A stretch of DNA of 6,042 nt from Zoogloeaceae bacterium (GCA_031273145.1 JAISSL010000148.1:1-6042); one strand, 5' to 3'. Shown: positions 1-5,765, counted from the stretch's first letter. Notes: generated from the letters alone by a model not told the origin. Numbers and translations are program-made.

Positions 1-59
1 CGATGGGATTGATTTCGCTTCTTTTTACTCACAACCACGAAGGAGAACCTCATGAAACT
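1..59 (+). repeat. Leader repeat, copy 1 (5' UTR and first codons of the first paralogue)
   Basis: These bases are identical to 591-649, with a constant offset of 590. The repeat covers the untranslated leader, the ribosome binding site AAGGAG (40-45), the six-base spacer and the first codons of the gene starting at 52. The first mismatch is at base 60 (a versus g). The window begins exactly inside the repeat, so its left boundary is not visible and a further copy upstream cannot be excluded. Confidence 0.95.
19..47 (+). promoter_or_regulatory. Possible SD-sequestering hairpin (fourU-like), copy 1
   Basis: The tract TTCTTTTT (19-26) can pair along all eight positions with AAGGAGAA (40-47), leaving a 13-base loop. 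Six pairs are Watson-Crick and two are G-U. The core UUUU (22-25) pairs with AGGA (41-44) as U-A, U-G, U-G, U-A, which is the pattern that defines fourU RNA thermometers. The helix would hide the Shine-Dalgarno sequence of the gene starting at 52. This is a reading by eye: the stem is weak, and a pyrimidine tract can pair with a Shine-Dalgarno by chance. Confidence 0.4.
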
Positions 60-510
60 ATCCGTGAAAATGACTGCGCTTGCCGCTTTGCTCGTTTCCC
101 TGTCGCTCTGCCTGCCCACTGCCCAGGCGCGTGACGACACACTCTACCCGCTCATCAAGGATGCCCTAGAACTGGGCAAGGCACAGGGAAAACTGGATGG
201 CACCATCAAATTTTACTTCAGCGGCCAATCACATCCCGCTGTCGCAAGCAGACTGGTGCAAGGCGCGGCAAGCAGCAAGAAAACCAACTCGGCGAACAAG
301 AGCGACGAAGAAGCATGTCACTGGGCCATGTTATCCGTGTTGGTGGCGTTTCAGGAACGTGCCCGCAAGGAAGGTGGCAATGCCGTCATCAACCTTGAAA
401 GCTATTACAAGAAAAAAAGCTACAAGAACAAGGATAAATACGAATGCCACGCTGGAAGCATCATGGCTGGCGTTGCCCTGAAAGGCGATGTCGTCCGGCT
501 GAGCAACTGA
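52..510 (+). CDS. Small exported protein, 'excinuclease ATPase subunit'-like family (misnomer), paralogue 1
   Basis: This 152-aa protein starts with a Sec signal peptide: Lys at 2 and 6, a hydrophobic core at about 9-21 and an AQA cleavage site after residue 26, so the mature protein should be periplasmic. The start follows AAGGAG at a six-base spacing. The mature part has a strand-like stretch (TIKFYF, 51-56), a Lys/Ser-rich linker (about 73-86), a helix ending in the motif GGNAVIN (108-114), a Lys-rich loop and a C-terminal segment ending KGDVVRL. Cys89 and Cys132 flank the helix and are shared with the downstream paralogue, suggesting a disulfide. From memory, relatives in beta- and gammaproteobacteria are often labelled excinuclease ATPase subunit, but no ATPase motif (Walker A or B) is present and the size is wrong for UvrA. 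The Cys-helix-'NAV'-strand-Cys order recalls RcsF and YbjQ-type domains; this is inference. Function is unknown. Confidence 0.88.
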   Translation: MKLSVKMTALAALLVSLSLCLPTAQARDDTLYPLIKDALELGKAQGKLDGTIKFYFSGQSHPAVASRLVQGAASSKKTNSANKSDEEACHWAMLSVLVAFQERARKEGGNAVINLESYYKKKSYKNKDKYECHAGSIMAGVALKGDVVRLSN

Positions 511-544
511 TCCAGGGGGCAACGTATCAGCGAATATACGATGA

Positions 545-572
545 GCAACAATTTTGCGTTTGGCGCTATAAT
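545..572 (+). promoter_or_regulatory. Candidate sigma-70 promoter of the second paralogue
   Basis: A perfect -10 box TATAAT lies at 567-572. The best-spaced -35 is weak: GCAACA (545-550), three of six matches, with a 16-base spacer. Transcription would start near 578-581, making a 5' UTR of about 60 bases, nearly all of which is the duplicated leader. This supports paralogue 2 having its own transcript. The equivalent region of copy 1 lies outside the window. Confidence 0.5.
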
Positions 573-590
573 CCCACGCTGATTTTCAAA

Positions 591-649
591 CGATGGGATT
601 GATTTCGCTTCTTTTTACTCACAACCACGAAGGAGAACCTCATGAAACT
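591..649 (+). repeat. Leader repeat, copy 2 (5' UTR and first codons of the second paralogue)
   Basis: This is identical base for base to 1-59. It contains AAGGAG (630-635) six bases before the ATG at 642. Homology continues into the signal-peptide codons (650-719) at roughly 85% and falls sharply in the mature coding part. The perfect match sits almost entirely in what should be transcribed but untranslated RNA. Confidence 0.95.
609..637 (+). promoter_or_regulatory. Possible SD-sequestering hairpin (fourU-like), copy 2
   Basis: This is the same potential helix as at 19-47. TTCTTTTT (609-616) faces AAGGAGAA (630-637), and the UUUU core (612-615) pairs with AGGA (631-634). It would control translation from the ATG at 642. 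Because the leader is 100% conserved between copies, covariation cannot be used as support here. Confidence 0.4.
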
Positions 650-1130
650 GTCCGTGAATATGACCGGTCTTGCCGCTTTGCTCGTTTCTCTGTCATTATG
701 CCTATCCACCGCCCAGGCTGATGACATCAATGTGTACCGTCTGCCTATCGAGGGCGCTATCAGGAAGGGCATTGACGGTAACATCAAACTTTACTTTGGC
801 GATCAATCGTATCCTGAGATTGAGGAAACACTGGCTAAACGTCACTTTGCCCATAGACGATCCAACTTTCGTGAATCGTCTGATCCGTCGCCGTATATGG
901 CTGGCAGTGTGTCGGTGTCGCCTAATGCAAAGTGCAACAAGGCCATGTTGGCAACGACGAGAGAGCTTCAGAAGCATGCCCGCAACATAGGTGGCAACGC
1001 CATCATCAACATCGAAAGTTATCACCAAAACAACCAGGGCTTCAGAAGTAGCAACGAATTTGAATGTTACTCAACGAAAGGAAAGCTCGGCGTCATGCTG
1101 CGAGGTGATATTGTCAGATTGAAGGAGTGA
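642..1130 (+). CDS. Small exported protein, paralogue 2 of the tandem pair
   Basis: This 162-aa protein is a diverged duplicate of the gene at 52-510. Its signal peptide is nearly the same, with an AQA cleavage site after residue 26. Shared landmarks are NIKLYF (47-52), the pre-helix Cys98, GGNAIIN (117-123) followed by IESY, Cys142, and a C-terminus ending RGDIVRL. The spacing between the two cysteines is kept (44 residues here, 43 in paralogue 1), while the linker before the first cysteine is about 13 residues longer and unlike that of paralogue 1. The conserved cysteines and GGNA(V/I)IN core suggest a maintained fold with a variable N-terminal linker. The product should be periplasmic; no enzymatic motif is visible and function is unknown. 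It has the same ribosome binding site as paralogue 1 and a TATAAT box about 70 bases upstream of the ATG. It converges with ppiD. Confidence 0.88.
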   Translation: MKLSVNMTGLAALLVSLSLCLSTAQADDINVYRLPIEGAIRKGIDGNIKLYFGDQSYPEIEETLAKRHFAHRRSNFRESSDPSPYMAGSVSVSPNAKCNKAMLATTRELQKHARNIGGNAIINIESYHQNNQGFRSSNEFECYSTKGKLGVMLRGDIVRLKE

Positions 1131-1160
1131 TCCGTTCCAGATCTGGAGAGCGCGAATTTC

Positions 1161-1203
1161 TTCCTTTTCTGGACGCAACAAAATATGGCGCGGCCAGAAG
1201 GAA
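1161..1203. terminator. Hairpin between convergent genes, possible (non-canonical) terminator
   Basis: In the 113-base gap between paralogue 2 and ppiD, TTCC (1161-1164) pairs with GGAA (1200-1203), and TTCTGG (1167-1172) pairs with CCAGAA (1194-1199). After one mismatch, CGC (1174-1176) pairs with GCG (1190-1192). Bases 1165-1166 form a bulge and the loop is 13 bases. Neither strand has a U-tract after the stem, so this is not a standard intrinsic terminator. Its position suggests transcript-end protection or bidirectional termination. A separate 12-base palindrome TCCAGATCTGGA lies at 1136-1147, just after the paralogue 2 stop. Confidence 0.3.
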
Positions 1204-1243
1204 TAGGCATGTGAGGCAAGGCGCGGAGTTCGGATGCCTTTCG

Positions 1244-3121
1244 TTACTGCTCTTTGTCCCGAATCAGGTTGTCGTTTACTTTGACCTTGTAGCGTTGGCG
1301 CAGTGCCGCAAGGTATGCCATGGTCTCGTTTTGCGCGATGAACTGTTCTACCTGTCTCGCAAGCGCGCGCGCAAGCTCTGGCTCTACGGGTGGGGTATCC
1401 GCCTTGTTAATTCTGTAAAGCGCATAGCCCTGACCGGGCAGAGCCACGCCTGCATATGCGGGTAGCTTATCCGTTTTGACTTTCAGGATGGCTTTCAGCG
1501 CCGCCGGATGCAACTGGTCGGGGAAAAGGCGGGAGACCGTCTGGTTCTTGCCCCAATTGACGCGCGCTTCCTTTTCTTGCAATTCAGCCAGCTTCGCTTC
1601 CCCTTGTTCTACGGCCAAGGCTTGCGCTTTTTCTCCCCGCAGACCTGCCGCAATGGCCTGTTTTACCTCATCGAAAGGCAGCAAACGCGCAGGCTCTAAA
1701 TTCAGCAAGCGGGCGGCAGCCAGCGTTCCGGGCGCAACCTCTACCACTTCGGTATTGCGGCCATTTTTCAGCACTTCATCGCTGAACATTGTCCGTATCA
1801 ACTGCGGGTTGTGAATCAGTTCCTGGCCTCGTGATTCCCGGTTCAGCCAGCCGGATTTCTGGATGGGCAACCCGTAGGCGCTGGCGGCGGCCTTCAAGTC
1901 CGGTTCATCAAAAACAAGGTTCCTGAAGTTTTCCGCCGCTTCGGCAAAGAGCCTGACGGCGTTTTGTTCCCGCATGGCTCGTTCAACCTGGGAACGGGCT
2001 TCGGCGAAGGAGAGATATTCGCCCGGACGAATATCGTCCGCCCGAATGATGTGAAAGCCGAAACTGCTTTCTGCCAGATCGGAAATTTCGCCTTTTTTCA
2101 GGGCAAAGGCGGCATCCGCAAAGGATTTGTCAAACACCTGCCGGGGCAGAAATTCCCCCAGATCGCCGCCCTGCTCGGCAGAACCGGGGTCTTGCGAATG
2201 TTCCTGGGCAAGTTTTGCGAAATTCCCCGGCGCTTTTTTTACTTCCGCGAGCAATTGCAAGGCTTTGGCGCGGACTTTTTCCTTATCCACCCCTTCGTCT
2301 GTCGCAAGCAGGATATGGCTGAGTCGCCGCTCTTCCTGCTTTTTGACAAAAAGGTCCCGATGGCTTTCGTACCAGGCGCGGATTTCGGCTTCTGAAAATT
2401 TCACCATGCTATCCAGTAGCTCCTGGGAGAGCACCACGTATTCGACCTGGATTTGTTCGGGATGGCTAAAGAGCGCGCTGTTGTCCTCGTAGAACTGTTT
2501 GATTTCCGCGTCGGTAACTTCCACCTTGCCCGCCAGAGATGCGCTTGTAATCAGGCTTTCCTGTACGTCCCGCGTTTCCGTTTGCAGGGTGACAATCCGG
2601 TCGGTCACGGTTTTGGGCGTGAAGGAAGCGTCGAGCACCGCGCTCAGGAGGGGACGCCTGAGCAGTTGTTCCTGCAAGTCGGCCTCGAATTCGGATACGG
2701 TACGCCGGTTGGCCGCCAGCGCCGATTCATAAGCGGTCTGACTGAACGCGCCGTTTTCGTGGAAATCCGGGATTTGCGCGATGAGCTGCTGCATGGCCAG
2801 ACGCACGTTGAGGCCGCGTTTTTGCGCTTCCAGCAATAACAGATGCCGGTTGATCAGGCCGTCCAGCACCATGTCGCGCAGGGCTTCCGAATCGAAATTG
2901 GCCGGATTCATGCCCGGATTTTCCCTCTTTAACCGATCCTGCTCGTTGCGTAGGGCTTCCCGGTATTGGTTGAGGCCGATGCGCGTTCGCCCGATACGGA
3001 CGAGATCGTCGCTGCCGCCTCCCTGAAAGTAGGCTTCCAGTCCCCAGACCGCGAAGGGGATGGTAATCAGCAGAAGAAAAATCTGGACAATGCGTTTATT
3101 GTTGCGAATGGCATCAAACAT
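1244..3121 (-). CDS. ppiD: PpiD-type periplasmic chaperone / parvulin peptidyl-prolyl isomerase
   Basis: PpiD is an inner-membrane-anchored folding factor that works near the SecYEG translocon on proteins emerging into the periplasm. The 625-aa length matches the family (about 620 in E. coli). The N-terminus MFDAIRNNKR is followed by one membrane anchor (about 11-32, IFLLLITIPFAVWGLEAYF), then a SurA-like N-terminal chaperone region (to about 240). The parvulin domain (about 265-363) contains SHILL (His268), the rotamase signature FAKLAQEHSQDPGSAEQGGD and GFHII (His357). A long C-terminal region follows. An upstream in-frame ATG at 3205 would add 28 residues before the canonical MFD start; I chose 3121 because the charged cytoplasmic tail then precedes the anchor as in known PpiD. 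No good Shine-Dalgarno is seen at 3121. It lies 102 bases after the midA stop with no clear terminator between, so co-transcription is possible. The more usual hupB or lon neighbours are not seen. Confidence 0.95.
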   Translation of the reverse strand: MFDAIRNNKRIVQIFLLLITIPFAVWGLEAYFQGGGSDDLVRIGRTRIGLNQYREALRNEQDRLKRENPGMNPANFDSEALRDMVLDGLINRHLLLLEAQKRGLNVRLAMQQLIAQIPDFHENGAFSQTAYESALAANRRTVSEFEADLQEQLLRRPLLSAVLDASFTPKTVTDRIVTLQTETRDVQESLITSASLAGKVEVTDAEIKQFYEDNSALFSHPEQIQVEYVVLSQELLDSMVKFSEAEIRAWYESHRDLFVKKQEERRLSHILLATDEGVDKEKVRAKALQLLAEVKKAPGNFAKLAQEHSQDPGSAEQGGDLGEFLPRQVFDKSFADAAFALKKGEISDLAESSFGFHIIRADDIRPGEYLSFAEARSQVERAMREQNAVRLFAEAAENFRNLVFDEPDLKAAASAYGLPIQKSGWLNRESRGQELIHNPQLIRTMFSDEVLKNGRNTEVVEVAPGTLAAARLLNLEPARLLPFDEVKQAIAAGLRGEKAQALAVEQGEAKLAELQEKEARVNWGKNQTVSRLFPDQLHPAALKAILKVKTDKLPAYAGVALPGQGYALYRINKADTPPVEPELARALARQVEQFIAQNETMAYLAALRQRYKVKVNDNLIRDKEQ

Positions 3122-3140
3122 GGCGAGACCCGGATAAGCA

Positions 3141-3194
3141 GATGAACCCAGCGTGAAAACGGATTGGGAAACAGGATGAACGCTGGAAAACGCG
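3141..3194. repeat. Short imperfect direct repeat with embedded inverted repeat upstream of ppiD
   Basis: The 7-mer GATGAAC occurs at 3141-3147 and 3175-3181, and each copy is followed by a similar string (CCAGCGTGAAAACG and GCTGGAAAACG). Inverted arms CCAGCGT (3148-3154) and ACGCTGG (3180-3186) flank a 25-base loop. This lies in the 102-base gap between midA and ppiD. It could be an operator or an mRNA structure in the ppiD leader, or chance. Confidence 0.3.
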
Positions 3195-3223
3195 AATAGT
3201 AGCATACCGATTGATAATCTACA

Positions 3224-4420
3224 TCAAAGGGTATGGCTTTTATCTCCGCTGGAAAATCCGATAAGCGGCGCGGCAAGCCCTTTGCCGAGCGCCATCACCT
3301 TGAAAATCTCGCCCATTTCATGTGGTTCTATCAATTTGCGCGCGGCGGCTGCGGTTTGAAACCGCGCCGGGTCGTCGCTTGCCAGTTGTGGCGAAAGGCG
3401 GGACAAGAGGCCGCAATTAATGAGAAACCGCGCCTGACTGGTGTAACCCAGGAGTTCCAGCCCTGCCGGATACGCCGCTTCGATGATGGCCGTAAAATCC
3501 ACATGCGCGGTGATGTCCTGCAAACCGGGGAGAAAGAATGGGTCTGCGTGGGCGCGATGGCGATAGTGGCAAAACAGGGTGCCTTCCCGACGTTCCGGCA
3601 GATAGTATTCGCGTCCCGGAAAGCCGTAATCAATGAGCAACAACAGCCCGCGCTCCAGAATGCCTCCCCAGGCGGCGCTCCAGTCGGAAGCGGGCAAGCC
3701 CACTTCGCTCATGTAGCCGGACGGCAGGGGATAACGCTCTGCGATTGCGAGCGCCGCTTCAAGCAATCTATCAGTGGCGGGACGGGTCTGCCAGACGAAG
3801 CCTTCCGGTTCCTGCCCTTTCGGGTTCTGCCATGTGACGCCACGCTCCAACACCACGCCGTCGCGCCCGCCTTCCGGCCAGAGGACGCAGGAAACCGGCA
3901 TGGCATCCAGCACTTCGTTTGCCAGAACCAGGCCGGAGAACCGCTCCGGCAAGCCGTCTCGCCAGAAGATACGCCCTGAAAGATGAGGAATTTCCAGCGC
4001 CAGCTTTTCCTGCTGCCTTGCCCGCAGGTCGGCGGAAATTTCCAGAATTTCGTAGCGTTCCGGCAGTGCATTCAGGGTTTCCAGGGCGCGGAGCAAATCC
4101 ACCGCCAGACGACCGGAACCGGCGCCAACTTCCAGAATGGCGGGCGCGATGGCCATGATAGGCGCGGCTTCTATCGCCAGACATTGTGCGAACAGCGGGG
4201 ATAATTCCGGCGCGGTCGTAAAATCGCCTGCCTGACCAAAGTTGGTTGCGCCTGCGGCGTAATAGCCAAGGGCGGGCGCATAGAGCGCCATTTCCATGAA
4301 ATCGGCAAAGCTGATCCAGCCGCCCGCCGCTTCGATTCTTTCCCGAATGAGGGCGGTAAGTTTCCGGCTGTGCGCGAGCGCATCCGGGGCGGGAGAGGGT
4401 AGGGCAGAATCGGGGCGCAT
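3224..4420 (-). CDS. midA: MidA/NDUFAF7-family class I SAM-dependent methyltransferase
   Basis: The 398-aa protein is of the DUF185 / Methyltransf_28 family (COG1565). Visible motifs, counted from the chosen start, are GDFTTAPELSPLF (65-77), the SAM-binding glycine loop ILEVGAGSGRL (95-105), LANEVLDAMPV (166-176), IDYGFPGREYY (263-273), the FCHYRHR stretch (283-289), HVDFT (306-310) and a C-terminal HEMGEIFKVMALGK (367-380). The mitochondrial relative NDUFAF7 dimethylates an arginine of the complex I subunit NDUFS2; the bacterial substrate is not settled, so a link to NADH dehydrogenase assembly is inference. No signal peptide is seen, so it should be cytosolic. An in-frame ATG at 4489 would add 23 residues, but it falls immediately after the T-tract of the upstream terminator and leaves no leader; the start at 4420 fits the family (PSPAPDALAHS then the LIRERIEAAGGWISF helix). 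The ribosome binding site is weak. It must have its own promoter, since the NHL gene is terminated before it. ppiD follows. Confidence 0.92.
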   Translation of the reverse strand: MRPDSALPSPAPDALAHSRKLTALIRERIEAAGGWISFADFMEMALYAPALGYYAAGATNFGQAGDFTTAPELSPLFAQCLAIEAAPIMAIAPAILEVGAGSGRLAVDLLRALETLNALPERYEILEISADLRARQQEKLALEIPHLSGRIFWRDGLPERFSGLVLANEVLDAMPVSCVLWPEGGRDGVVLERGVTWQNPKGQEPEGFVWQTRPATDRLLEAALAIAERYPLPSGYMSEVGLPASDWSAAWGGILERGLLLLIDYGFPGREYYLPERREGTLFCHYRHRAHADPFFLPGLQDITAHVDFTAIIEAAYPAGLELLGYTSQARFLINCGLLSRLSPQLASDDPARFQTAAAARKLIEPHEMGEIFKVMALGKGLAAPLIGFSSGDKSHTL

Positions 4421-4490
4421 CGTGGAGTTTTTCCGTCGACAAAACCCGAATGGTACGCCGTTGCCCAATCTCTTGCAGCCCGCGCGCATG

Positions 4491-4522
4491 AGAAAAAGCG
4501 GCAGGTTTTAACCTGCCGCTTT
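4491..4522 (-). terminator. Intrinsic terminator of the NHL lipoprotein gene
   Basis: There is a perfect 13-base inverted repeat, with arms 4495-4507 and 4510-4522 and a core of GCGGCAGG/CCTGCCGC. Read on the minus strand, it lies 16 bases after the NHL gene stop codon and is followed by a run of T's (TTTTTCT). On the plus strand only TTT follows, so it is oriented for minus-strand transcripts. It separates the NHL gene from midA and decides against the longer midA start at 4489. Confidence 0.9.
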
Positions 4523-4538
4523 GGGGCAAGACCCGCGT

Positions 4539-5765
4539 TCAGGGGCGCGGGAGGACGATCTTGCGGATGCGGTTCCCCTCACCCTCCGCTACGTAGAGAT
4601 TACCCGTCCGGTCGAACGCAAGGCCATTAGGGTAAGTAAATCTGGCAACGCGGCCATTGCCATCGGCAAAGCCTTTCTGACTGCCCGCAACGGTAGTGAC
4701 ATATCCCGTGGGCGTAACCTTGCGAATGCGGTGGTTATGCGCGTCCGCCACATAGAGGTTGCCCGCCGCGTCAATGGCGATGTCGAAAGGCCAATGAAAC
4801 CGGGCGGTGTTTCCCGGTCCATCGGCAAAGTCCCCTTTTTTGCCGGTTGGGCCGCTGCCTGCCAGGGTGGTAACATTTCCGCCGGGCGTAATCTTGCGAA
4901 TGCGATGGTTATGCGTATCCGCCACATAGAGGTTGCCTGCCCGATCGAATACAAGACCGCGAGGCTGATCAAACTTTGCGGCGCTTCCCTGTCCGTCGAC
5001 AAAGCCCTTTAGGTCCATAGCGGTCATAAGGTTATCACCGGTGTTTCCCACAAACGTCGTGACATTCCCGTTGGGCGTGACCTTGCGAATGCCGTGCCAA
5101 ACCGCGACATAGAGGTTGCCCGCAGAGTCTATTGTGATGTCATGAGGGAAAGCAAGCTGAAGTTTGCCCAACGCGAAAGCAGCAATCATTCCTATAGCGC
5201 CACCGCCGCTGGGGAGTCCCTCAGGGGGGCCTACCAGGGTCGTGACATTCCCATTCGGCGTAACCTTGCGGATACTGTGGTTATTGATGTCCGCCACATA
5301 GAGATTGCCTGCCGCGTCAATGACCGTACTCTCAAAATACCGAAATCGCGCATTGCTTCCCTGTCCGTCGGCAAAGCCGCCGCCTGACTTGCCTGATGCG
5401 CCTCCGCCCGCAAGGGTAGTGACATTTCCGTTCGGCGTGACCTTGCGAATGCGGAAGTTCCAGGCATCCGTCACATAGAGATTGCCCGCCGCGTCAATTG
5501 TCACTCCGTTAGACGCATAAAACCGAGCGTTGCTACCCTGCCCGTCGACCAGGCCGCACTCGCCCGTGAATCCCTTGCATCCCAGCGCGCTGGAGGTGAA
5601 ACCTATCCTGCTGTCGCCCACAAAGGTACTGACGATGACCCGTTCGTCCCCGGTAGCCGTTCCGCTTGTGGAAGTTTCATGCGCCGCGCAGGCCGCCAGA
5701 AACAAGACCGAAAGCATGACCAGCGCGGTTTCTGCCTTGATTGCAAAGAGGTTTTGAGATGCCAT
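4539..5765 (-). CDS. NHL-repeat lipoprotein, six-bladed beta-propeller
   Basis: The 408-aa protein has a lipoprotein signal: a hydrophobic core at 12-23 and lipobox LAAC with the lipidated Cys at 26. Residue +2 is Ala, which by the E. coli rule favours the outer membrane. A short Ser/Thr/Gly-rich linker leads into six NHL repeats centred on the (A/S/T)GNLYV motif at residues 95, 154, 217, 278, 336 and 389, followed in most blades by NHRIRKVTP and G-NVTTLAG. Spacing is 53 to 63 residues. The last blade stops at RIRKIVLPRP and lacks the VTTLAG strand, while the N-terminus has VIVSTFVG (43-50), so the N-terminal strand probably closes the ring. Blade 3 is atypical. Cys63 and Cys70 could form a disulfide. 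NHL propellers usually bind ligands or proteins; no catalytic residues or partner can be named. The start has a strong ribosome binding site and the gene ends at its own terminator, so it is probably monocistronic. Confidence 0.92.
   Translation of the reverse strand: MASQNLFAIKAETALVMLSVLFLAACAAHETSTSGTATGDERVIVSTFVGDSRIGFTSSALGCKGFTGECGLVDGQGSNARFYASNGVTIDAAGNLYVTDAWNFRIRKVTPNGNVTTLAGGGASGKSGGGFADGQGSNARFRYFESTVIDAAGNLYVADINNHSIRKVTPNGNVTTLVGPPEGLPSGGGAIGMIAAFALGKLQLAFPHDITIDSAGNLYVAVWHGIRKVTPNGNVTTFVGNTGDNLMTAMDLKGFVDGQGSAAKFDQPRGLVFDRAGNLYVADTHNHRIRKITPGGNVTTLAGSGPTGKKGDFADGPGNTARFHWPFDIAIDAAGNLYVADAHNHRIRKVTPTGYVTTVAGSQKGFADGNGRVARFTYPNGLAFDRTGNLYVAEGEGNRIRKIVLPRP
4542..5549 (-). repeat. 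Six tandem NHL-coding units
   Basis: The coding units lie at about 5549-5406, 5375-5229, 5180-5046, 5003-4857, 4832-4683 and 4676-4542. Similarity is visible in the DNA itself. For example, TAGAGATTGCC or TAGAGGTTGCC recurs in several units, followed by CGCCGCGTCAAT in units 1, 2 and 5. ACCTTGCGAATGC-type strings recur at the end of most units. This points to internal duplication, with unit 3 the most diverged. Confidence 0.85.

Noticed and set aside
52..129. Lipobox reading of the LSLC sequence in the two paralogues
   Set aside because: The residue before Cys20 is Leu rather than Ala, Gly or Ser, and a good AQA signal peptidase I site follows.
523..540. CGTAT/ATACG inverted repeat after paralogue 1 as a terminator
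   Set aside because: The stem is five base pairs with an eight-base loop, and no T-run follows.
52..1130. A DNA-repair role suggested by the family name 'excinuclease ATPase subunit'
   Set aside because: The proteins are about 150 aa, exported, and have no Walker motifs or UvrA zinc fingers.
1127..1465. Plus-strand open frame overlapping the end of paralogue 2 and the 3' part of ppiD
   Set aside because: It is a GTG start with the purine-rich stretch directly abutting it, most of its length is antisense to ppiD, and the protein has no recognisable domain.
3122..3205. 28-residue N-terminal extension of PpiD
   Set aside because: The canonical MFD start with the charged tail before the membrane anchor begins at 3121, and the extension has no ribosome binding site or family support.
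3233..3979. A 248-codon plus-strand frame
   Set aside because: It lies wholly antisense to midA, which has clear family motifs; the frame is open because of GC-rich codon bias.
4521..5012. Plus-strand frame with repeating RHIEVA-type motifs
   Set aside because: It is the antisense shadow of the NHL repeats; its internal repetition comes from the repeated DNA of the real gene.
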